Origin: Mycolicibacterium houstonense
Lineage (GTDB): Bacteria > Actinomycetota > Actinomycetes > Mycobacteriales > Mycobacteriaceae
DNA: 33,700 nucleotides
Assembly (NCBI RefSeq): GCF_900078665.2
Contig: NZ_LT546207.1
Coordinates: 386,399 to 420,098, forward strand
Reading direction: 5' to 3'
In this document: positions 8,318 through 15,650 of the stretch, one piece after another
Layout: each line of letters starts with the position of its first letter
Numbering within the stretch: the first letter of the stretch is position 1
Notes under the pieces: generated by a model
Told to the model about the DNA's origin: nothing
The model's input: only the letters and a program-made list of their open reading frames with translations
The model's database searches: none
Program-made: the position numbers and the translations under genes

Positions 8318-9523
8318 ATGACCGATCCGTTCAGCCCGGCTCAGCTGGGTCCAGTGATGCTGCGTAACCGACTGATCAAGGCCGCCACGTCGGAAGGCCG
8401 CTCACCCGACGGACTGGTCACCGATGACCTCATCGAGTTCCACCGCAGCTTCGCCGAGGGCGGGGTCGGAATGACCACCGTCGCCTACTGTTGTGTGTCT
8501 CCTGAGGGCGCGAGCGCGCCGGGTCAGATCGTCATGGACAGCAAGGCGCTGCCGGGTCTACGCCGGCTCACCGATGTGGTGCACGCCGCGGGAGCGGCTA
8601 TTTCGGCGCAACTCGGGCACGCCGGGGTGGTGGCACAGAAGAAGCTGACCGGTGTCACCGCGGTGTCACCGAGCCGATTCGTCAACCCGACCTCCTTCGC
8701 TTACTGCCGCGAGATCACCCGCGCCGAGATCACCCGTGTGATCGGTCAGTTCGGCGACGCCGCACAGGTGGCGGTCGACGCCGGATTCGATGCCGTGGAA
8801 CTGCATTTCGGTCACCTCTACCTACCCAGCTCCTTCCTGAGTCCGTTGATCAATCGTCGCAAGGACGAGTACGGCGGTGACATCGACAACCGATCCCGGT
8901 TCGTGCGGGAGATCGCGGCGCGGGTCCGCGAGGTGGTGGGGGACCGGGTCGCGGTGATCGCCAAGCTGGACATGGACGACGGACTACCGGGCAGCATCTG
9001 GATCGACGAGGCGCTGCGGACCGCCCAACTCCTCGACGTCGACGCCAACCTCGATGCCATCGAATTGACTCAGGGTTCGTCGGTCTACAAACCGATGTAC
9101 CTCTTCCGGGGCGATGTTCCGGTCAAGGAGTTCGCGAAGGTGATGCCGCCGGCGTTGCGCCCGGCCGTCCGGCTGGTGGGGAAGCAGACGATGGGCGTCT
9201 ATCCCTATCGAGACCTCTACATGCTGGAGTCCGCACGGCAGTTCGTGCCGATCATGCGCAACACCAAACTGATTCTGCTGGGCGGCATCAACGACCGCGA
9301 ACACCTGGAGACAGGAATGCGGGAAGGGTTCGATTTCTTCGCCATGGGCCGGGCATTGCTGCGTGAACCCGACCGGGTCAACACCATGATCGCCGAGCCC
9401 ACGTCACGCAGCCGCTGCAACCACAACAACAAGTGCATGGTGACGGTGTTCAGCCGCACCCACTGTGTGCTCGACCCCGCGCAGCGCTACGGAGCCGTGC
9501 TAGACCCCGAGCAGGTTTCCTAG
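8318..9523 (+). CDS. Old-yellow-enzyme-type NADH:flavin oxidoreductase
   Basis: This 401-residue single TIM-barrel protein belongs to the OYE family of FMN-dependent ene-reductases. Visible segments are the N-terminal RNRLIKAATSEG, the strand ISAQLGHAG, the active-site region AVELHFGHLYLPSSFLSP followed by NRRKDEYGG, and the FMN phosphate region LLGGI. The C-terminal extension resembles the start of the 4Fe-4S segment of dienoyl-CoA reductase relatives, but the expected second cysteine is Asn370 (Cys367, Asn370, Cys373, Cys383). The second and third domains of those enzymes are absent. ATG at 8318 is chosen because GAAGG lies seven bases upstream. It probably reduces an activated C=C bond of the substrate. 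The last 24 bases overlap the convergent hydrolase gene. Confidence 0.88.
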   Translation: MTDPFSPAQLGPVMLRNRLIKAATSEGRSPDGLVTDDLIEFHRSFAEGGVGMTTVAYCCVSPEGASAPGQIVMDSKALPGLRRLTDVVHAAGAAISAQLGHAGVVAQKKLTGVTAVSPSRFVNPTSFAYCREITRAEITRVIGQFGDAAQVAVDAGFDAVELHFGHLYLPSSFLSPLINRRKDEYGGDIDNRSRFVREIAARVREVVGDRVAVIAKLDMDDGLPGSIWIDEALRTAQLLDVDANLDAIELTQGSSVYKPMYLFRGDVPVKEFAKVMPPALRPAVRLVGKQTMGVYPYRDLYMLESARQFVPIMRNTKLILLGGINDREHLETGMREGFDFFAMGRALLREPDRVNTMIAEPTSRSRCNHNNKCMVTVFSRTHCVLDPAQRYGAVLDPEQVS

Positions 9524-10423
9524 CGCGCGGGCGGCCTGTCGCCTTGCCCGGTGCGCGATGTCGAGCATCGGCATCGTCATGAAACCGTGGATGCCACCCT
9601 CGAAGGGGCACCGGGCAGTTGGCACTCCCGCGGCCTCCAGGGCATCTGCGTACGCGATACCTTCGTCGCGCAGCGGATCATGACCGGCGAGCACGACGAC
9701 GGCCGGCGGCAGACCGGTGAGGTCGGCGTGCAACGGTGAGGCATAGGGGTTTCGCCGATCGTCCACCACGGGTACGTACTGATCCCAATACCACTGCAGC
9801 GCCGGCCGCGGATTGTAGAATCCCCGGCCGAACAACCGGTAGGAGTCGGTGTCGAAATCCGCAGCGATCACCGGGTACAGCAGAAGCTGCCCCGCCAGAT
9901 CAGGACCTCGGCGGTCGCGGGCCATCAGCGCGGTCACCGCGGCGAGGTTGCCGCCCGCACTGTCGCCGCCCACCGCCACCCGTGCCGGGTCTGCCCCGAA
10001 ATCGGCGGCGTGGTCGACCGCCCAGCGGGTGGCGGCGTAGAAGTCTTCGGCGGCCGTGGGCCAGCGGTATTCCGGAGCCAATCGATACGCAACCGAAACC
10101 ACCACGGCTGGAGTGAGATTGGCCAGGTTGCGGCACAGCCCGTCATGGCTGTCGAGATCGCAGAAGACGAATCCGCCGCCGTGGGCATACACGAGCATGG
10201 GCAGCGGTTCGGACACGTCGGGACGGTAGACGCGGACGTCGATGCGGCCGTTGTCGACCGGCACCTGATGGTCGGCAACGGAGGCGACCGGCTCGGGCTG
10301 GGGATTGGCGACGAAGCGGGCGCGGATCGCGGCGCGGGCCTGTGCGCCCGTCATCGTGTGTACCGGCGGGAAGCCCGAATCGAGAGTCTCGATCAACCCC
10401 GCGATCTGTGGATCGAGCGTCAT
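9500..10423 (-). CDS. HSL-family alpha/beta hydrolase (esterase)
   Basis: The 307-residue product is an esterase of the hormone-sensitive-lipase family. It shows the oxyanion motif HGGG (81-84), the nucleophile elbow GDSAGG with Ser155, the acid Asp249 in GHDPLRDEG and His279 in GGIHGF, so the catalytic triad is complete. It has no signal peptide, hence it is cytoplasmic. The ATG at 10423 overlaps the stop of the upstream IclR gene by four bases, so regulator and esterase are co-transcribed. The longer open frame upstream is antisense-type extension into the regulator gene. In this setting it is a good candidate for hydrolysing the ester or lactone made by the Baeyer-Villiger enzyme. That link is inferred from neighbourhood only. 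Confidence 0.92.
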   Translation of the reverse strand: MTLDPQIAGLIETLDSGFPPVHTMTGAQARAAIRARFVANPQPEPVASVADHQVPVDNGRIDVRVYRPDVSEPLPMLVYAHGGGFVFCDLDSHDGLCRNLANLTPAVVVSVAYRLAPEYRWPTAAEDFYAATRWAVDHAADFGADPARVAVGGDSAGGNLAAVTALMARDRRGPDLAGQLLLYPVIAADFDTDSYRLFGRGFYNPRPALQWYWDQYVPVVDDRRNPYASPLHADLTGLPPAVVVLAGHDPLRDEGIAYADALEAAGVPTARCPFEGGIHGFMTMPMLDIAHRARRQAARALGNLLGV

Positions 10424-11259
10424 GCCGGCAGCAGGGTGGTGGTGGCCCGAGCGGGTGCCGGGTTGCCGACGCGGAGCGGCCGCATGTTCTGCAGGGTCGG
10501 CATCACCCGTTGGGGTCCGTCTTCGGCGTTGCGCCAGATGGCCATCGCGGTCATCCGCACCGGAGCGATCAGTCGCTGATCGAATGTCATCCGGCTCATC
10601 GGGCCACACACCGACACCGCCGCAACCGCCGCGCCGGCAGGCCCGATCGGTGCTGCCACGCAACCGAATCCGGCCACCGACTCTTCCCGCTCGAACGCGA
10701 CACCGTGGGCGCGGACCTTGGCCAGCTCGGCTTCCAGCTGCCGTTCGGTGCTGATCGAAAACCGCGTCATCCGCGACGTCAAGTTGACCTCGGTGGATGA
10801 ATTGTCAGCCAAGATTGCCTTGCCCACTGCCGTACAGTGCGCGGGCCGCCGCCCCCCGATCCGGGTCGGGATGGCTGCCACCATGTGACCGCCGATCTTC
10901 TCCAGGTAGACCACGTCGGACCCGTCGAGAACCGCCAGATGCACCACTAGGCCGGTGGCGCGGTGCAGATCGCGCAGCAATGGGATCGCGGCGCGGTGGA
11001 TGCGGTCCTGGTGCAGTGCCAGCGACCCCAACTCGACCAGTCGCATGCCCAATTCGTAGTCGCGGCCGTCCCGGCGAAGCCAACGCAGGTGAACCAGGCG
11101 CTCAAGGATGCGGTGGGCCGACGAACGCGGCAGTCCGGTGCGGCGCACGATCTCGGCCAGTGTCAGTCGGGCCGATCCCTCGAAGACATCGAGAACCAGG
11201 GACACCCGATCGATGACGGCGCTGGGCGTCTCGCCCGCCTTCTCGACAGCCATTGTCAT
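10420..11259 (-). CDS. IclR-family transcriptional regulator (first of three)
   Basis: The 279-residue protein has the IclR layout: a winged helix-turn-helix at about 31-55 (LTLAEIVRRTGLPRSSAHRI) and a C-terminal effector-binding domain with HLAVLDGSDVVYLEKIGG and the region HCTAVGKAILA. IclR proteins repress or activate catabolic operons in response to a small aromatic or acid ligand. ATG at 11259 is preferred because GGGAGG sits five bases before it; a further ATG at 11253 is possible. The coupled esterase follows directly. The upstream gap contains a perfect palindrome likely to be its operator. Its DNA-binding helix closely resembles that of the third IclR gene in this window, suggesting duplication. 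Confidence 0.92.
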   Translation of the reverse strand: MTMAVEKAGETPSAVIDRVSLVLDVFEGSARLTLAEIVRRTGLPRSSAHRILERLVHLRWLRRDGRDYELGMRLVELGSLALHQDRIHRAAIPLLRDLHRATGLVVHLAVLDGSDVVYLEKIGGHMVAAIPTRIGGRRPAHCTAVGKAILADNSSTEVNLTSRMTRFSISTERQLEAELAKVRAHGVAFEREESVAGFGCVAAPIGPAGAAVAAVSVCGPMSRMTFDQRLIAPVRMTAMAIWRNAEDGPQRVMPTLQNMRPLRVGNPAPARATTTLLPA

Positions 11260-11294
11260 GAGGACCTCCCTGGAGAGCTGCATGCCTGGACGGC

Positions 11295-11313
11295 ATATGA
11301 CTAATAGTCATAT
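11295..11313. promoter_or_regulatory. Perfect 9-1-9 palindrome upstream of the first IclR gene
   Basis: ATATGACTA and its exact reverse complement TAGTCATAT flank a single A. The site is AT-rich in a GC-rich genome and lies 35 bases before the regulator start, within the 119-base gap between two minus-strand genes. IclR dimers bind palindromes of this size, so an autoregulatory operator is the natural reading. No other long symmetric element is present in the gap. Confidence 0.6.
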
Positions 11314-11378
11314 ATCTATCACACCTATGTGTCCGCTGTCACGTTTCGGCCTGAAGGTGGGTGCGGCAACGTGCCCGG

Positions 11379-12320
11379 CTACTCGCTGGCCCGCGCCTCG
11401 GACCTGGGTAGGGGAAGTGGCATGTGCCGCGCGACGAGGGGACGGGCCTGCTCGGCGAACGCGACGACCCTCGCGCCGACGCTCCGTACCTCCTCCTGGG
11501 TGAGTTGCTTGTACGGTTGCGCCGACACCGACATCACGACGTTTCCGTGCCCGTCGAATATGGGCGCTGAGATCGTCGCCAGCGGATACTCCTCGATCTT
11601 GGCGAGTTCAGGCGGCAGGAAGTCGATGATCGTCAGATCGGCGACGGCGCCTGCCAGTCGCGCTGCCACTGGATCCGTCGCAGGGGCGCGCTCGAGGGCC
11701 AGTAGGGCGGCGAACACGTTCAGCAGCGGATCGCTGAGGCGTTCAATGCCGTAGCCGCGTTTCTTGATTTCGTTGAGTACCTTGGGCATTCGCGCCCGGT
11801 AGACATCGTTGACCGGGCCGGCTGCGGCCATCCACTCGTCGCACACGGTCGTCGGCGCCCACGCCACGAACTCCCGGCCGAACGGAGCCACGAACGGCAG
11901 CCGCACCCCGGCTTGCACCGGCGGGTGGCTCGCACCAGGAGCGGCCGATTCGATCACGGCAAGGCGGCCGTCTCTGAGTTCCGAAATGCAAGCAGCCATG
12001 CCGATGGCCGAGCACAGCTGCCGCAATGGCTCGCGCAGCATTCGCGGCAGCGGCGCCGCCGGTGGGGTGGTCGTGGGAAGGCCCGCGCCCAGGGTGTACT
12101 TCCCGCTCAATGGGTCACGCAGCACCCAGTCGCAGGAACAGAGGGTGGTCAGGATCGCATGTCCGGTCGAGCGACTGATCTCCAGCTCGCGGCAGATTTC
12201 GGCGAGGGTCAGGGGCGTATCCGGCCGCGTGGCGAGCAACTCGACGACAGCGACGACGCGACGGGTCGGCGGCGAAGGGTCTTGACCCTGCTCATCGGGC
12301 TGGCCTAGCTTGGCGTTCAT
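11379..12320 (-). CDS. IclR-family transcriptional regulator (second of three)
   Basis: The 313-residue protein has an IclR winged helix-turn-helix at about 36-60 (LTLAEICRELEISRSTGHAI) and a C-terminal effector domain. That domain diverges from the other two regulators: it is more proline-rich near 80-95 and carries a segment VRLPFVAPFGREFVAW. ATG at 12320 is chosen; GTG at 12332 in the same frame is the alternative. Neither has a ribosome site, and a TANNNT-type hexamer at 12329-12334 lies eight bases before the ATG, so leaderless translation is possible. The gene diverges from the sulfotransferase operon across a region of only 58 bases that is filled with repeated half-sites. It is thus the likely local regulator of that operon. 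Confidence 0.88.
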   Translation of the reverse strand: MNAKLGQPDEQGQDPSPPTRRVVAVVELLATRPDTPLTLAEICRELEISRSTGHAILTTLCSCDWVLRDPLSGKYTLGAGLPTTTPPAAPLPRMLREPLRQLCSAIGMAACISELRDGRLAVIESAAPGASHPPVQAGVRLPFVAPFGREFVAWAPTTVCDEWMAAAGPVNDVYRARMPKVLNEIKKRGYGIERLSDPLLNVFAALLALERAPATDPVAARLAGAVADLTIIDFLPPELAKIEEYPLATISAPIFDGHGNVVMSVSAQPYKQLTQEEVRSVGARVVAFAEQARPLVARHMPLPLPRSEARASE

Positions 12321-12348
12321 ATATTCGGACACTACAACGAATATTCGT
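12321..12348. promoter_or_regulatory. Operator between IclR and the sulfotransferase operon
   Basis: A perfect 12-base palindrome, ACGAATATTCGT, lies at 12337-12348. A further half-site ATATTCG occurs at 12321-12327, exactly 20 bases (two helical turns) from the same heptamer inside the palindrome at 12341-12347. The sites fill most of the short divergent gap, next to the regulator start and about 30 bases before the sulfotransferase start. Binding here could control both directions. The identity of the bound protein is inferred from adjacency. Confidence 0.6.
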
Positions 12349-12378
12349 CATTCCAAATCATCGCAGCGAAGGAGCAGC

Positions 12379-13629
12379 GTGTCGGATGCACTGACCATCG
12401 AGGATCTGGCGGTCCCCGAACTCAACCCGATGCAACGAGAGGTCCTCGCAGGGATGGAGAACCTGACGGTGGATCTCGACCCAGCAGTCCTGATCGCGGC
12501 GGCGATGGAGCAGACGGGGTTGGATGACTTCGGGCCGGACGATTTTCGTCCCCGACTTGGCGCCTATGCGGGGGCGGTCGATGCAGACAGCGACAATACG
12601 AATCTCAACCGCTTCATACTGCGAAACCGCATTGTTCGGTTGCTCTCGCAACGGTTGTTGTTGACGGACCTGCTGCGTCGTTATCCCGAGATCCACGACA
12701 TCGAGATCGAGCGGCCGCTCATCGTCGTCGGACTACCACGTTCGGGGACAACGCATCTCGTCAACCTCATCGCGGCCGATCCCAGGCGGCGCGCATTGCC
12801 GTACTGGGAGAGTCAGGAACCCTTCCCCAGGCACGGTGAAGGTCCCGACGTCAACGGAGTGGACCCGCGCTTCGCGCGCAGTGTTTCCGAGCACGAGTCG
12901 GCCATGGCCATGACCCCATTGGTGCAGAACATGCACGACCGGTTTCCGCAGGCGATCGAGGAAGAAGTCGAGATCCTCGATCTGGACTTCGCGAGCTATG
13001 TGCTGGAGTGGCACTGCCGAGTGCCGCAATGGCGCGACTTCTATCTGGGGTTGGACCAAGATCGCCATTACGGCTATCTACGCACGGTTCTCAAGGCCCT
13101 GACATTCTTGCGTGGTCCACGTCAGTGGGTGCTGAAGTCGCCGCAACACTGTGAGCAACTCGGACCGCTGATACGGACATTTCCAGATGCCACCGTCGCG
13201 TTCACCCACCGAGACCCCGTGGCCGTCATCCAATCCGCGGTCACGATGCTGGCGTACGGAGATCGCGTACGCCGCAAGCAGATCGACCCGGAAGGGCTCG
13301 TGGACTACTGGATCGACCGCGTCGAGCGGCTGCTGCGTGCGTGTGTACGCGACCGGGATCTGATCGGCCCGGACCGCAGCGTCGACATCGGATTCCATCA
13401 GCTCAACGGAAACGAGCTACCCATTCTGGAAAAGTTGTACGGCTACAACGGCACTGCCCTGACCGAAGATACCCGGGCGGCGTTTACCCGCTACCTACAT
13501 GACAACCCACGGGGCAAGCACGGCCAAATACGGTATGACCTCCAACGCCACTTCGGCGGGACACCGGGCGAAGTCCGGTCACGCTTCGGGTTCTACTTCG
13601 ACCGATTCGACGTACGGGAGGAAGCGTGA
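12379..13629 (+). CDS. Sulfotransferase (Sulfotransfer_3-like)
   Basis: The 416-residue protein shows the PAPS-binding features of sulfotransferases: the 5'-phosphosulfate loop GLPRSGTTHL with PRSGTTH at 120-126, a KSPQH segment at 253-257, and THRDP at 276-280, the usual 3'-phosphate region. It should transfer a sulfuryl group from PAPS to a hydroxyl. About 110 residues precede the loop, a layout I recall from the many mycobacterial members of this family. No signal peptide is seen. GTG at 12379 is the start because AAGGAG lies four bases before it, and upstream codons run through the operator. Its stop overlaps the start of an alkylsulfatase-like gene (GTGA), making a translationally coupled pair. 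The acceptor is unknown, possibly a hydroxylated or carboxylated catabolic intermediate. Confidence 0.87.
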   Translation: MSDALTIEDLAVPELNPMQREVLAGMENLTVDLDPAVLIAAAMEQTGLDDFGPDDFRPRLGAYAGAVDADSDNTNLNRFILRNRIVRLLSQRLLLTDLLRRYPEIHDIEIERPLIVVGLPRSGTTHLVNLIAADPRRRALPYWESQEPFPRHGEGPDVNGVDPRFARSVSEHESAMAMTPLVQNMHDRFPQAIEEEVEILDLDFASYVLEWHCRVPQWRDFYLGLDQDRHYGYLRTVLKALTFLRGPRQWVLKSPQHCEQLGPLIRTFPDATVAFTHRDPVAVIQSAVTMLAYGDRVRRKQIDPEGLVDYWIDRVERLLRACVRDRDLIGPDRSVDIGFHQLNGNELPILEKLYGYNGTALTEDTRAAFTRYLHDNPRGKHGQIRYDLQRHFGGTPGEVRSRFGFYFDRFDVREEA

Positions 13630-14870
13630 CCAGTTACCAACCCGCATACTTGAGCCGCCCGGGGGCCGACGACATCGTCGGGGCGGGTGCGCCGGCAGAG
13701 GAAGTAGCGCCGAGTATTTGGCTCTCGCCGGGCCTGTCGAACTCCTACCTGCTGACGACCGATGCCGGCCGGATCGTGCTGAACACCGGCATGGGTTTCG
13801 AGGGGCCCGTGCACCGGGCCAACTATGACGCCATCGATACCGCGCCGATCCGGTACGTCATCCTGACCCAAGGGCATGTCGACCACGTCGGTGGCCTCGA
13901 CACCGTCGCCGACTCCGACAGCGAGATCGTCGCCCAGGCCAACTGGGAAACGTGGCGGCGGGACAACGAACTTTTGGCCGAGTTCCGGGCCAGGAACTCG
14001 GCATTCGCATGGGTCGACAAGGTGATGGACACCATCGAGCGCACCGCGGCACGATTCGGACCGCCGCCACCGCAGAGCGTTCCGGCCCCGACGATCGTCG
14101 TCGACGACGAACTCGTCATCGAACTCGGCGGGCGCCGTTTGGAGCTTTATGCCACGCCAGGTGGTGAGACCACCGACAGCCTGGTGGTGTGGCTCCCGCA
14201 AGAGGGGGTCTGCCTGTGCGGCAACGTCTTCGGCGCACTATTCGGGCACATTCCGAACCTGGTGACGATGCGCGGGGACCGCTATCGGGATGCGCTGACG
14301 GTGGTCGAGTCCATCGAGCGGGTCCGCGCGCTGGGTGCCGAGACGTTGCTTACCGGGCATTTCGGGCCGATCGTCGGCAAAGACCGGATCGAGTGGGAGC
14401 TGACGCGACTGCGTGACGCGGTGATGTACCTGCACGATCACACCGTCGCGGGGATGAACGCCGGCAAGGACGTGCACACCTTGATGCGTGAGGTGGTGCT
14501 ACCACCCGAGTTGGAGGTCGGCCAAGGCTACGGCATGGTCCGGTGGAACGTGCGGGCCATCTGGGAAAACTACGCGGGGTGGTTCCACCATCGCTCGACG
14601 GCCGAACTCTATGCCGACGCTCCGAGTGCCACCGAGGCCGATCTGCTCGAACTCGCCGGCACAGCCGCGGTTCTCGGCCGGGCCCACGCACTGCGCGACG
14701 CCGGGGAACCGGTGCGTGCCATCCGGCTGGCCGAGATGGTGCATCGGGCCCAGCCTGATGACGGGGAGGCCAAGCAGGTGTTGATCGCTGCTCATCAGGA
14801 TCTCCTGCGCGGCAGCACAAATTTCTGGGAAGCAGCCTGGCTGCGCGAAAAGATCAAGGAACTGTCATGA
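13626..14870 (+). CDS. Metallo-beta-lactamase-fold hydrolase, alkylsulfatase-like, with altered metal site
   Basis: The 414-residue protein has an MBL fold followed by a helical domain. Several segments recall SdsA-type secondary alkylsulfatases: NLVTMRGDRYRDA, LLTGHFGPIVG, and the C-terminal LHDHTVAGMNAG to NVRAIWENYAGWF. It lacks the SCP-like third domain. The metal motif reads T-Q-G-H-V-D-H, so the first histidine of H-x-H-x-D-H is Gln82; His84, Asp86, His87 and His245 remain. The glutamate expected in TPGxE is present (Glu181), but the second acidic ligand region reads CLCGN instead of an AEN-like motif. The enzyme may bind one metal or have another activity. It is coupled to the sulfotransferase before it and the SDR after it by four-base overlaps. 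Start GTG with GGAGGAAG upstream. Confidence 0.8.
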   Translation: MTSYQPAYLSRPGADDIVGAGAPAEEVAPSIWLSPGLSNSYLLTTDAGRIVLNTGMGFEGPVHRANYDAIDTAPIRYVILTQGHVDHVGGLDTVADSDSEIVAQANWETWRRDNELLAEFRARNSAFAWVDKVMDTIERTAARFGPPPPQSVPAPTIVVDDELVIELGGRRLELYATPGGETTDSLVVWLPQEGVCLCGNVFGALFGHIPNLVTMRGDRYRDALTVVESIERVRALGAETLLTGHFGPIVGKDRIEWELTRLRDAVMYLHDHTVAGMNAGKDVHTLMREVVLPPELEVGQGYGMVRWNVRAIWENYAGWFHHRSTAELYADAPSATEADLLELAGTAAVLGRAHALRDAGEPVRAIRLAEMVHRAQPDDGEAKQVLIAAHQDLLRGSTNFWEAAWLREKIKELS

Positions 14871-15616
14871 CAAACCGTGTGCTGTTCGACTTCTCCGGTA
14901 CGACTGCCCTCGTGACCGGAGGCACCAGCGGGATCGGGCATGCCACCGCCCTGCTTCTGAGAGACAGTGGCGCCCAAGTCACGATCACCGGGACGAGAGG
15001 CGGTCCCGAAGACTACGACGTCGACCTGTCCGGACTGAAATATCGACAGTTGACGCTGACTGACGCCAACGGAATCGATGCTTTGGCAGCAGAATTCACC
15101 GAACTGGACATCCTGATCAACAACGCCGGGGCCAACTTCCCGGGCGGGCTCGACGAATCGACGCCGGAGGGTTTCACCGAGTCGGTGGCTGTCAATCTGC
15201 TGGCGCCGTTCCGGTTGACCGAACGGCTGTACGCCGCACTGAAATCGTCGAACGCACCGGGCGGGGCCAGCGTGATCATGTTCGCTTCCATGGCGGCCAT
15301 CCGGTCGGTACCGGTGGTGCCCGGGTACGGATCGGCGAAGGCGGGAGTGCTCGCGCTCACCCGAAACCTGGCCGTGAAATGGGCCGGTGACGGCATCCGC
15401 GTCAACGCCGTCGTGCCAGGACTCGTGGCCACCCGCATGACGGCGCCGATGGACTACGTGCCGGAGATCAAACAGGAACAGGTGGATCACATTCCGCTCG
15501 GACGGTTCGCCACGCCGGAGGAAATCGCCAGCCCCATTCTCTACCTGTGCAGTGGAAACGCCTCGTACAACACCGGATCGGCGCTCGTCGTCGACGGTGG
15601 CTACAGCGTGCTCTGA
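14867..15616 (+). CDS. Short-chain dehydrogenase/reductase
   Basis: This 249-residue classical SDR is of standard length. It has TGGTSGIG (17-24), NNAG (85-88), Ser141 and the Tyr154-x3-Lys158 pair, and ends in the common VVDGGYS tail. It overlaps the preceding hydrolase by four bases (ATGA), and the zinc-type dehydrogenase follows after 34 bases. It most likely oxidises or reduces a hydroxyl/keto group on the same molecule handled by the sulfotransferase and hydrolase. Family certain, substrate unknown. Confidence 0.92.
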   Translation: MTNRVLFDFSGTTALVTGGTSGIGHATALLLRDSGAQVTITGTRGGPEDYDVDLSGLKYRQLTLTDANGIDALAAEFTELDILINNAGANFPGGLDESTPEGFTESVAVNLLAPFRLTERLYAALKSSNAPGGASVIMFASMAAIRSVPVVPGYGSAKAGVLALTRNLAVKWAGDGIRVNAVVPGLVATRMTAPMDYVPEIKQEQVDHIPLGRFATPEEIASPILYLCSGNASYNTGSALVVDGGYSVL

Positions 15617-15650
15617 GTGATTCGACGACATCGATGGGAAGGAACTTCAC

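Noticed and set aside
12310..12378. N-terminal extension of the sulfotransferase frame
   Set aside because: These 23 codons cross the operator region and overlap the divergent regulator start; GTG at 12379 has a good ribosome site.
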